From CAYVAP01 sp964343195 (GTDB lineage Bacteria; Bacteroidota; Bacteroidia; J057), in assembly GCA_964343195.1 (NCBI GenBank), contig CAYFIR010000023.1:1-58990 (forward strand): DNA of 58,990 bases. Reading direction: 5' to 3'. Positions 41,302 through 49,027 of the stretch are shown here, piece after piece. The notes beneath the pieces are model-generated. The model was not told the origin of the DNA. It did no database searches and saw only the letters and a list, made by a program, of their open reading frames with translations. How positions within the stretch are numbered: position 1 is the stretch's first letter; each line of letters begins with the position of its first letter. The translations under genes and the position numbers were made by a program.

Positions 41302-42768
41302 TCAGGAGGCCGGAATGCCTGATGTAGCAGGCTCTTCTACCGATTTGCTCCCATTTTTGTGGCTAAAAGAGAGCCCCAGTTGTTCCAGGGTTTTTCCCTT
41401 GGTCTCAGGCATCATAAAAATGACATAGAGCAACTGCAGCACCATCATCCCAGCGAAAAAGGCAAAGATGGGCCCGCCCCCCAGGCTACTCAGTGCGATC
41501 GGGAATACGTTGGTCACTATCGCAGCCATGATCCAGTGGGTAAAGGAGCCAAAGGACTGCCCCAGTCCACGAGCTTCGTTGGGAAATATCTCGGAGATAA
41601 ACACCCAGATGACTGCCCCCTGTGACATGGCAAAAAAGGCGATAAAGGCGCAGAGGTACCAAATGACCCCATCATAGGCTGCGCGTATATTTTCTGCACT
41701 ACTGGCGCTGAGGCTGGCCATTAATGCGTCCAGATCTGCCACCGTACTCAGATCCACTGGAGCACTCAGAAAGGCATTGGCGACCAAACCCAGCGTTACG
41801 ATCAAGCCTACCGACCCGATCAACATCAGAGTCCGACGACCGATGAGGTCAATCAGGGCGAGGCCTAGCATCGTGAAGACCAGGTTAACCAAACCAATCA
41901 GGGTCGCAGATAGCAGGGCATTTTCGGTAGCTACTCCTGTGAGTTCAAAGATCCGTGGAGCATAGTAGATGATGGCATTGATGCCAGCCATCTGATTAAA
42001 AAAGGCGATCAAAAAGGCTAGCATGATGGGCCAGCGGAACATGCGGCTGAAAAAGTATCGCAGGGAAACATGCTGGTTCTGATTTTGGCTCAGGTAGTCG
42101 TTCATGTCAGCCATGCGCTCCTCCACCTTGGTGGAGTCGATGCGGGTCAGCACTTCTTTTGCCCCCTCGGCATCATTTTGATGCAGGAAGAGCCAGCGCG
42201 GACTGCGTGGGACAGTGGTCACCATGAGGGCAAATACCAATGCGGGTACGGCCTCTATTCCCAACATCCACCTCCAGGCATTTTCTCCAATGCCCGCTAC
42301 AAAATAGTTGGACACATAGGCGATGACAATTCCCAGTACAATGTTAAACTGAAAGAGAGCTACCAACCGGCCCCGGCGGTCAGCTGGTGCAATTTCGGAT
42401 ATGTACATTGGAGCGACTACAGATGAGGCTCCTACTCCCAATCCTCCCAAAAATCGGAAAAACATAAAGGAGTATAACTCTGGGGCAAGGGCAGAACCAA
42501 TTGCTGAAATGAGGTAAAACAACCCAATCCAGAAAAGTGTGCGCTTGCGACCAAATCTATCGGCGGGGACTCCCCCAAACATGGCTCCGATTACAGTACC
42601 ATATAAAGCAATCGCGATCGCGAGTCCATGCTCGGTGGGACTAAGACTCCAGATTCTTTCAATGGCTTGCTCGGCTCCGGAAATAACAGCCGTGTCAAAT
42701 CCAAAGAGAAATCCACCTAATGCGACAGTAATGGACCAGAAAAATATCGCTCCTTTCTGCTGATTCAT
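41302..42768 (-). CDS. MFS sugar:H+ symporter (probable fructose permease)
   Basis: About 488 residues from the Met at 42768, a sugar-porter-family major facilitator with 12 membrane spans. Signature pieces: GGFLFGFDTAVISGA near the N-terminus, DRFGRKRTLFWIG (loop 2-3), PADRRGRLVALFQFNIVLGI, VPRSPRWLFLHQND (central loop, P-x-S-P-R-W-L), IGRRTLMLIGS and PETKGKTLEQLGLSF at the end. The family imports hexoses such as fructose, xylose and glucose. In Bacteroides fructan loci an MFS fructose permease sits in the same cluster, so fructose is the likely cargo, by context. It is the first gene after the hybrid sensor and is probably the start of the operon; three CGAAAA repeats lie upstream at 42994-43023. 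Confidence 0.9.
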   Translation of the reverse strand: MNQQKGAIFFWSITVALGGFLFGFDTAVISGAEQAIERIWSLSPTEHGLAIAIALYGTVIGAMFGGVPADRFGRKRTLFWIGLFYLISAIGSALAPELYSFMFFRFLGGLGVGASSVVAPMYISEIAPADRRGRLVALFQFNIVLGIVIAYVSNYFVAGIGENAWRWMLGIEAVPALVFALMVTTVPRSPRWLFLHQNDAEGAKEVLTRIDSTKVEERMADMNDYLSQNQNQHVSLRYFFSRMFRWPIMLAFLIAFFNQMAGINAIIYYAPRIFELTGVATENALLSATLIGLVNLVFTMLGLALIDLIGRRTLMLIGSVGLIVTLGLVANAFLSAPVDLSTVADLDALMASLSASSAENIRAAYDGVIWYLCAFIAFFAMSQGAVIWVFISEIFPNEARGLGQSFGSFTHWIMAAIVTNVFPIALSSLGGGPIFAFFAGMMVLQLLYVIFMMPETKGKTLEQLGLSFSHKNGSKSVEEPATSGIPAS

Positions 42769-42993
42769 ATTGAGTAGTATTGTAGTGTCTCTAGATAAAG
42801 GGATCATGCCAAGGGACAGATCCTGATAAATTCAACCATTTCTGTGGTGCGAGTACAAACCCTGATTGAATTCAATATGAAGGTAGGCCCTGGACGGACT
42901 GATAGGCTTTTAAAATGGTGACATATTCTTTTTAAATTGTTTCATCGAGAAAAACCCCCACCATAAGCCACTGAAAATCAGTCACATATTTTC

Positions 42994-43023
42994 CGAAAAC
43001 GTTTACGAAAACTATTCCGAAAA
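42994..43023 (-). promoter_or_regulatory. three CGAAAA direct repeats with 12-bp spacing (candidate operator)
   Basis: CGAAAA starts at 42994, 43006 and 43018, exactly 12 bases apart, in the gap between the hybrid sensor gene end (43112) and the permease start (42768). AACGTTTACG lies between the first two. AraC-type output domains of such sensors bind direct repeats, so this may be the activator site for the fructan operon. The binding is inference. Confidence 0.4.
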
Positions 43024-43111
43024 TTTCACCTGGGTTACAGCGATTTCAATTATGTTACCAGATTTAATGCGATTTTTTTTCATGATACATCTCCCCCCTG
43101 TCGGAGATACA

Positions 43112-45919
43112 TTAGCTCCTTGCTTCATGTGAGCGTCTTGACCGAAACTCGGAGGGGGATTGCTGGTATCTGTTCCGGAAAGCTGTGGAAAAGTATGCGG
43201 CGGAAGCAAAACCGACCGACTCAGCCACTTCCGCAATAGGTCTATCGGAATCCAGCAATAACTGCCGTCCCTGCTTCAGTCGGACGAGTTTCAGGTAATC
43301 ACTTACCGAATATCCTAATAGGGCTTTGACTTTCCGGTAAACCTGCACCCTTGAGAGATTGAGTTCCTCACAAATCGCCTGGACGTTGAAGTCGGGATCT
43401 CCCATGCGGGCTTCAATCAGGGCAATGAATCTATTTATGAATTCCCGATCCTGATTTTGTGGTGGGGTTGTCCCTTCCTCCGACTCGATCTTCAATTCGC
43501 TGAGGTAGCGCTCGCGCTGCCTTTCCCGATTTCGAAGCAGGGTACGAGACTGCTCCTTAAGGAACTCCATGCTGAAGGGCTTGGTCAGGTAAACATCTGC
43601 ACCCGCCTGAATTCCCTTAATCTGTTGGTCGAGGCTACTCTGCGCTGTTAACAAAATGATGGGGATATGAGAAGACCTCAAATCCTGTTTCAACTGTGTA
43701 ACCACCTCCAGGCCACTCTCTCCAGGCAGCATAACGTCGCAAATCACCAGATCGGGTACCTGTTCAAAGGCCAGTTTGATCCCTGCCTCTCCATCAGCTG
43801 CTACCAGTACTTCGTACTCCTCCGACAATTGATCCCCTACAAAACGTCGCAGTTCACTGTTGTCTTCAATCAGGAGGATTCGGTGGGACTTAACCCCTCT
43901 GGATCCCAACATTTCTTTTTCTGTACTGGTAGAAAAAGGGAGGGTCATTTCGACCAGATCCGACCCGTACCAAAGGTAATTCCCCTGGTCCAGCATCGCA
44001 GAATCCTCGGCTTTCTCCTCGGGCTTGAGGTGAGCATCTCCCATCGGCAGGTAGATGGTGAACACGGTACCACCTCTGGCAACACTATCTACGGAGATCT
44101 TGCCGTGGTGAAGCTCGATTAACTCTTTTGACAAGGCAAGCCCTAGCCCCGTACCCATCTGCCCCTGATTCTCTACTTGGAAAAAGCGGTCGAAAGCCAT
44201 TTTTGCCTGTTGGGGTGACATTCCCCTACCAGAATCCTCCACCTGTAGGCACACCTTCTGATGAGCCTCGTCCAGTTCTATGCGAATAAATATACTCCCT
44301 TGCTCAGGCGTGAACTTGAAAGCATTGGACAGCAGATTAAACAGGACTTTATCAAGCTTATTGACATCGAACCATAGGGGAATAGAGGGTTCTCCACAAA
44401 GGAGTCGAAAATCTATTTTTCGCTTTTTGGCGAGTTCTCCAAAGGCATCTGAAATTTCCCTGACAAATATCAGGAGGTCACTCCTGGTGGCCTGCAGCCT
44501 CATTTTACCAGACTCGACTTTTCGAAAATCCATCAGTTGGGTGACCAATCTCAGTAGCCTAAGTGAGTTGGTCTGAATCTGTTTTACACTCCCCTGTATA
44601 TGGGCATCCAGGACTTTGCGTTGCATGGACTCAACCGTCCCCAGTATCAGGGTAAGCGGTGTCCTTAGTTCATGCGACAGGTTGGTGAAAAATTTGAGTT
44701 TTGCATTATGAGCCTCTTCGGCGGCCTCTGCCATTTGGCTGATCTGATTTCGTTGAGCCAGAATTTCTTCGGTTTGAACCTGAAGTTTATAATTGTTCTT
44801 CTGCTTTTCTCTCAGCAAAAAGGTCGATACAACTGCCAGGGCTACGGCCAAAATAAGGCTGATCAGGACTACGATCAGCACCTGCCGCTGGTTTCGGTAC
44901 ACCTGGGCCTGGGCAGCGAGTCTGTCTCCCTGCTTCTCGATGGCTAGCTGCTGACTGTAGAGTCGATCGGCCTGCATTTTCATGATGCGGACGTTGGTGC
45001 TATCGATGATAGTGGTCTGCAGGATGTTTTCCTTCTGGACGGGCCTTCGCTGGAGAATATCTGCTGCCAAACGAATGGCCTCCTCTCCACCTGTAGGATA
45101 CAACAGCGTGGCGGCCAGTGTACCATTCAGCACCATATTGATCCCACCTCCCGGCCCCGGTAGCCCGTCGACCCCTATACAGGGAATCGACCGATACCCC
45201 ATAGAGTCCAGGAAATCCCTGGCAGCGGTCGCCATTACATCGTTGTGGGCAAAGACAGCATCAATGCTGTCCAGTACCCAATTGTGCAGTGAAAACCGCC
45301 TGGCAGCGGTATCCCGCTCCCACATTCCCATTACTTCATGCTCAACCGTTACCCCTGGATATCGTTCAAGTCCCTCCCGAAATCCCCGGTTACGGTCTTT
45401 TGCAGGTGACGATCCCTTCAAGCCCCAAATTTCCAGGACTTTCCCCCTCCCGTTCAAAAGCTGCCCGATGTATTCCCCGGCCGTAAGTCCGATCTCATGG
45501 TTATTTGCTCCGACATAGGCAGAGTAAACCTCAGAGCTCGTGCGACGATCTACTACCACTACCGGTATACCAGATCTGAAGACATTTTCTACTTTGGGGG
45601 TAATGGGAGCCGCCTCATTGGGAGAAATAATTAACAGGTCTATTTCCAGCTTCATCAGGGAATCAATGTCCCGTAACTGTTGCTCATTGTTTCCTTCTGC
45701 ATCGGTGATGATCAGCTCCAGATTGGGATAAAAACTGATTTCCCGTTGCATCTCATCAAACATGGCCTGTCGCCAGGCATCGCCTCCTGTACACTGCGAA
45801 AACCCAATGATGTAGGGCCTTTCAGCCTGATTGGAGGTACAGGAACTAACTGTCAGCCACAAGCCGACCCATACCCCTATCAAGAGTTCCAGCCTGATAT
45901 AAATTTTTGAGTGTCCCAT
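43112..45919 (-). CDS. hybrid two-component system regulator with fructose-type periplasmic sensor
   Basis: 935-residue one-protein signalling system. Signal/lipobox-like N-terminus (SSCTSN, about 25-30), type I periplasmic-binding domain about 35-310 (YIIGFSQCTGGDAWRQAMFD; VFAHNDVMATAARDFLDSMG; VDGLPGPGGGINMV), membrane span about 347-369 (LIVVLISLILAVALAVVSTF), HisKA with His416 in NLSHELRTPLTLILG, HATPase with N532 and GTGLGLALSKEL, receiver domain with Asp728 in VICDVMLPGESG, and AraC HTH about 830-930 (FNVQAICEELNLSRVQVYRK; IAEVAESVGFASAAYF). This architecture matches Bacteroides BT1754, which senses free fructose with its periplasmic domain. It heads the fructan locus and presumably activates it. 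The sugar ligand is inferred from homology and context. Confidence 0.94.
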   Translation of the reverse strand: MGHSKIYIRLELLIGVWVGLWLTVSSCTSNQAERPYIIGFSQCTGGDAWRQAMFDEMQREISFYPNLELIITDAEGNNEQQLRDIDSLMKLEIDLLIISPNEAAPITPKVENVFRSGIPVVVVDRRTSSEVYSAYVGANNHEIGLTAGEYIGQLLNGRGKVLEIWGLKGSSPAKDRNRGFREGLERYPGVTVEHEVMGMWERDTAARRFSLHNWVLDSIDAVFAHNDVMATAARDFLDSMGYRSIPCIGVDGLPGPGGGINMVLNGTLAATLLYPTGGEEAIRLAADILQRRPVQKENILQTTIIDSTNVRIMKMQADRLYSQQLAIEKQGDRLAAQAQVYRNQRQVLIVVLISLILAVALAVVSTFLLREKQKNNYKLQVQTEEILAQRNQISQMAEAAEEAHNAKLKFFTNLSHELRTPLTLILGTVESMQRKVLDAHIQGSVKQIQTNSLRLLRLVTQLMDFRKVESGKMRLQATRSDLLIFVREISDAFGELAKKRKIDFRLLCGEPSIPLWFDVNKLDKVLFNLLSNAFKFTPEQGSIFIRIELDEAHQKVCLQVEDSGRGMSPQQAKMAFDRFFQVENQGQMGTGLGLALSKELIELHHGKISVDSVARGGTVFTIYLPMGDAHLKPEEKAEDSAMLDQGNYLWYGSDLVEMTLPFSTSTEKEMLGSRGVKSHRILLIEDNSELRRFVGDQLSEEYEVLVAADGEAGIKLAFEQVPDLVICDVMLPGESGLEVVTQLKQDLRSSHIPIILLTAQSSLDQQIKGIQAGADVYLTKPFSMEFLKEQSRTLLRNRERQRERYLSELKIESEEGTTPPQNQDREFINRFIALIEARMGDPDFNVQAICEELNLSRVQVYRKVKALLGYSVSDYLKLVRLKQGRQLLLDSDRPIAEVAESVGFASAAYFSTAFRNRYQQSPSEFRSRRSHEARS

Positions 45920-46347
45920 TATCCCATAAATTACATCAATACACGTTGCCTCCCAAGTCCTGTCACGCTTGCAGAGTTGGTGCTTCGCTTCTGTAATTCG
46001 AGATCAGTAATTCGTAATTTCCAGTGCTACTGGCCAGAAATTTACCCCAACTGTTTGGGCAAATTTATTTCATTTCGAAAGCACCAGCTATTTCTTACCC
46101 CTATCCTCCTCTTCGATTTCATACAATATGAAGGGAATCATAACGCCATACTCATTCCCTCCGTTCTACTCTCCATCATCTATCCAGCCCCTTTTGCCCC
46201 CAATTAATCCCGCTGACCTTCACAATCTCACCAAAAATTTCCGATTCAATCGACCAACTTTACACTCCAGGTAATTGTCCAAATTGGAAACTGTTAGACA
46301 CGACTGTAAATTATGGAGGTCTACACCACTATTACTCCCCAAACTCT
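45920..46347. other. 428-base divergent intergenic region
   Basis: Separates the hybrid sensor (minus) from the H-NOX gene (plus), so it holds both promoters. It includes one ATTCGTAATTT-type word (46007-46020) of the dispersed repeat class. No convincing open frame or RNA gene is seen; the short frame over 45911-46207 is not supported. Confidence 0.45.
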
Positions 46348-46884
46348 ATGAAAGGAATTGTCTTTGCCGAGTTTCTTGAGATGGTAGAAGATCAGTTTGG
46401 GTTTGAAGTTGCCGACGACATCGTCACCAACTCAGACCTCCCCTCCGGCGGAGCCTATACCGCTGTAGGAGCTTATGACCATCAGGAAATGGTTACCCTT
46501 GTCTCCAATCTTAGCCAAAAGACAGATATTGCCGTTCCGGATTTATTGAAGGCCTTTGGCAAATATCTCTTCAACAGATTTACCGTTGGATATGGGGCAT
46601 TTTTCAAAGATGTGCCATCTGCCATGGATTTTCTGAGTGGAATCGAAAACCACATCCACGTCGAGGTAAAGAAGCTGTATCCAGATGCGGAGCTCCCCCG
46701 TTTTGAAATACACAGGCCAGATTCTAACCAGATGGAGATGGTATATCGGTCTGAGAGGGGGCTAGCGGATTTGGCGGAGGGGCTGCTAAATGGCTGCATC
46801 GAATACTTCGACGAATCCATTTCACTCCATCGTGAAGACATTCAGGGGACTTTCGAGACACGCTTCTCTCTTATCAAATCTTGA
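46348..46884 (+). CDS. H-NOX heme nitric oxide/oxygen-binding sensor
   Basis: 178-residue stand-alone H-NOX protein. The N-terminus MKGIVFAEFLEMVEDQFGFE is the family start, YTAVGAYDHQEMVTLV lines the distal pocket, and IENHIHVEVKKLYP supplies the proximal heme ligand (His104 by alignment to the Thermoanaerobacter protein). The heme-propionate motif Y-x-S-x-R is Tyr133-Ser135-Arg137 in VYRSERGLADLAEGLL. These proteins bind NO (or O2) and control a partner kinase or cyclase. The hybrid histidine kinase gene begins five bases after the stop, so they form a pair. No Tyr is obvious in the distal pocket, suggesting an NO sensor; this is tentative. Confidence 0.93.
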   Translation: MKGIVFAEFLEMVEDQFGFEVADDIVTNSDLPSGGAYTAVGAYDHQEMVTLVSNLSQKTDIAVPDLLKAFGKYLFNRFTVGYGAFFKDVPSAMDFLSGIENHIHVEVKKLYPDAELPRFEIHRPDSNQMEMVYRSERGLADLAEGLLNGCIEYFDESISLHREDIQGTFETRFSLIKS

Positions 46885-46888
46885 GCTA

Positions 46889-48256
46889 ATGGAATCAATC
46901 GAAGCCTTGCGTCGCATTCTTATGCGTGAGCGAAAAGCTCGCAAGGCCGCTGAGGCCATGCTGGAAGACAAGTCGCGAGAACTCTACTACGCCAACCAGG
47001 AACTGACTGAGCTGAATGAGTCCCTGGAACAAAAAGTAGCACAACGTACCCAGGAAATTGAGGAGTCCAAACGCGACCTGATAGAGGCCAGAGACAAGGC
47101 GCAGGCAGCCGCCAGTGCCAAGACTGACTTCCTGTCCAACATGAGCCATGAAATCAGAACTCCCCTCAACAACATCGTGGGACTGACTGCCCTGATCCTT
47201 CAGGACAGCAAAGATTCCATGGCACAGGAATATGCGTCTTCAATCAAATACTCTGCTGACCACCTGCTCAGCATCATCAATGAAATCCTGGATTTCTCCA
47301 AGATCGAAGCAGGCCAGATGACCCTGCATTTCGAACCCTTTACCACCGAAAAGTTCTTCCAGGGACTTTATAAGCTATTTTCCTATCGAGCTCAGGATCA
47401 GAACATTGAGCTTCTCCTTGACATCGACTCCTCTATTCCCGCCTACCTGGTAGGAGACAGTGTGAAGCTCAACCAGATCTTCACCAATCTCGTCAGCAAT
47501 GCCCTCAAATTCACGCGCGAAGGCAGTGTGACCATTGGGGCAAAGCTGAAAGACATGAAGTCAGGCATTGCCTGCGTAGAATTTTGGGTACAGGATACCG
47601 GAGTCGGCATCCCTGACCATAAACTGGAGACCATTTTTGAAAGTTTCCAGCAAGCCAGTTCTTCTACCACCAAGGAATTTGGCGGGACGGGCCTGGGGCT
47701 AACCATTACCAAGAGACTGGTGGAGCTACATGGGGGAAAAATTCAGGTTAAAAGCTCAATGGAAAGTGGCTCCACTTTCAGCTTTTTACTCCCCATGAAG
47801 GTATCCGATGCCGCCCATACGCGCATTACCCCCAACGGAAAGGAAATCAACCTGGGCGACCTGGCCGGACTCAGGGTACTCGTGGTCGAGGACATCAAAA
47901 TGAACCGGCTCCTGATGAAACGGGTGCTGGAACGGCTATCCGTAGAAGTAGAATTCGCAGAAAATGGATTGGAGGGAATAGAAAAAATGAGTGAGCACCA
48001 TTATGATGTAGTCCTGATGGACCTTCATATGCCTGAAATGGACGGCCTGACCGCCACACGAAAAATCCGACAGGGAACCTATCCGGTGCTTGACCCGGAT
48101 GTACCCATCATTGGCCTCACGGCTGATGCCTTTAACCACGTGCGACAGGAAATGCTGGATGCGGGTTTCAGCGATTACCTCGCCAAACCCATCAACCTCG
48201 ACCTCGTCTATCAAAAACTGCTGGAACATCATCCACAGAAGTCCTACCTTTTGTAA
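46889..48256 (+). CDS. H-NOX-associated hybrid histidine kinase
   Basis: 455 residues from the Met at 46889, four bases after the H-NOX stop. The N-terminus is a coiled coil (about 1-75, LMRERKARKAAEAMLEDKSR; ELTELNESLEQKVAQRTQEI), with no membrane segment, so it is cytosolic. HisKA has His87 in SNMSHEIRTPLNNIVG. The ATPase has N204 in LVSNALKFTREG and GGTGLGLTITKRL. A C-terminal receiver (about 328-450, LVVEDIKMNRLLMKRVL) carries Asp378 in VVLMDLHMPEMDG. No HPt or DNA-binding domain is attached or adjacent. H-NOX partners of this kind are inhibited by NO-bound H-NOX, so phosphoryl flow should go to an unlinked HPt protein. An upstream in-frame Met at 46790 overlaps H-NOX and is rejected. Confidence 0.92.
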   Translation: MESIEALRRILMRERKARKAAEAMLEDKSRELYYANQELTELNESLEQKVAQRTQEIEESKRDLIEARDKAQAAASAKTDFLSNMSHEIRTPLNNIVGLTALILQDSKDSMAQEYASSIKYSADHLLSIINEILDFSKIEAGQMTLHFEPFTTEKFFQGLYKLFSYRAQDQNIELLLDIDSSIPAYLVGDSVKLNQIFTNLVSNALKFTREGSVTIGAKLKDMKSGIACVEFWVQDTGVGIPDHKLETIFESFQQASSSTTKEFGGTGLGLTITKRLVELHGGKIQVKSSMESGSTFSFLLPMKVSDAAHTRITPNGKEINLGDLAGLRVLVVEDIKMNRLLMKRVLERLSVEVEFAENGLEGIEKMSEHHYDVVLMDLHMPEMDGLTATRKIRQGTYPVLDPDVPIIGLTADAFNHVRQEMLDAGFSDYLAKPINLDLVYQKLLEHHPQKSYLL

Positions 48257-48299
48257 GTCGAAGCCAATGCGCTTCCCTTCCCCCCAAATTACCCCATGC

Positions 48300-48899
48300 A
48301 TGAACTATTTCGTCGGCCTCTTTTTTCTTGTCAATGCCTTTTTCCCTCACCCAGCCACAGATCCTGACCCCATCCAGGATATTCGGAAGAAATACGGGTA
48401 CATCAACCAGGCCCTCAATGAGGGAAAACTCTATGAAGTCAGCCTGACCTATGACTGTCCTGACTATCCGGAGGAAGGCTCGATCAGCTACTTCTACGAA
48501 AATGACCAACTACGCCTCATCAAATATGGGAGTAGTGATGGCAGCCACGGTGCAGATGATTGGGAATTTTATGTCTGGGATGAAAAACTCTTTTTTGCCT
48601 ATCAGTCGGGAGGATACTGGACCTTCAGCGGAAGTGACGAGGAGGGAAACCCGCTCACCGAAGACCATCTGCATGAATATCGCTACTACTTCCACAATGG
48701 TGCTCCCATCCGCTGCCTGGAAAAACAGTATGTCCAGAAGTCCGGGCAACCAAACAAATCCGCAGCGGAAATCCCCAATGTAGAGGTGGAATGCGCTGGT
48801 CCCACCGAGGCCGACGAGCTTTTCTCCAAAATGCGCTTACTCGAAGACCGCAGTGACCTGATCGGCACCTGTATTTGGGAGGAAATAGAGCATGAGTAG
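48300..48899 (+). CDS. secreted protein of unknown function
   Basis: About 199 residues from the Met at 48300, which starts a short signal peptide (MNYFVGLFFLVNAFF). The mature part has YGYINQALNEGKLYEVSLTY, two cysteines about 110 residues apart (DCPDYPEE near residue 52 and PIRCLEKQ near residue 140) and an aromatic beta-rich middle (WEFYVWDEKLFFAYQSGGYW). No family was recognised; the signature SYFYENDQLRLIKYG.SDG resembles hypothetical proteins that report on substrates by beta hairpins. It lies about 40 bases after the kinase gene and may be in the same transcript, ending at the shared terminator. Confidence 0.6.
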   Translation: MNYFVGLFFLVNAFFPHPATDPDPIQDIRKKYGYINQALNEGKLYEVSLTYDCPDYPEEGSISYFYENDQLRLIKYGSSDGSHGADDWEFYVWDEKLFFAYQSGGYWTFSGSDEEGNPLTEDHLHEYRYYFHNGAPIRCLEKQYVQKSGQPNKSAAEIPNVEVECAGPTEADELFSKMRLLEDRSDLIGTCIWEEIEHE

Positions 48900-48949
48900 G
48901 ACGTGAGAAGTTGAAATGCTGAGACCAGAAAACGTCCAAAATGGAAATC

Positions 48950-48987
48950 AAAAAGCGCTGCGCAGAACAATCTACGCAGCGCTTTTT
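48950..48987. terminator. bidirectional Rho-independent terminator
   Basis: Perfect 13-bp stem AAAAAGCGCTGCG (48950-48962) and its complement (48975-48987) around a 12-base loop. The A run and T run make it usable in both directions. It separates the plus-strand gene ending at 48899 from the minus-strand gene ending at 49028. Confidence 0.92.
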
Positions 48988-49027
48988 ACTGACCCATGAC
49001 CAATGTCCATTGCTCAATGAAACATGA

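Noticed and set aside
46790..46888. Earlier start for the hybrid kinase overlapping the H-NOX gene
   Set aside because: The extra residues are an out-of-frame reading of the H-NOX C-terminus, and Met at 46889 sits at ideal coupling distance from the H-NOX stop.
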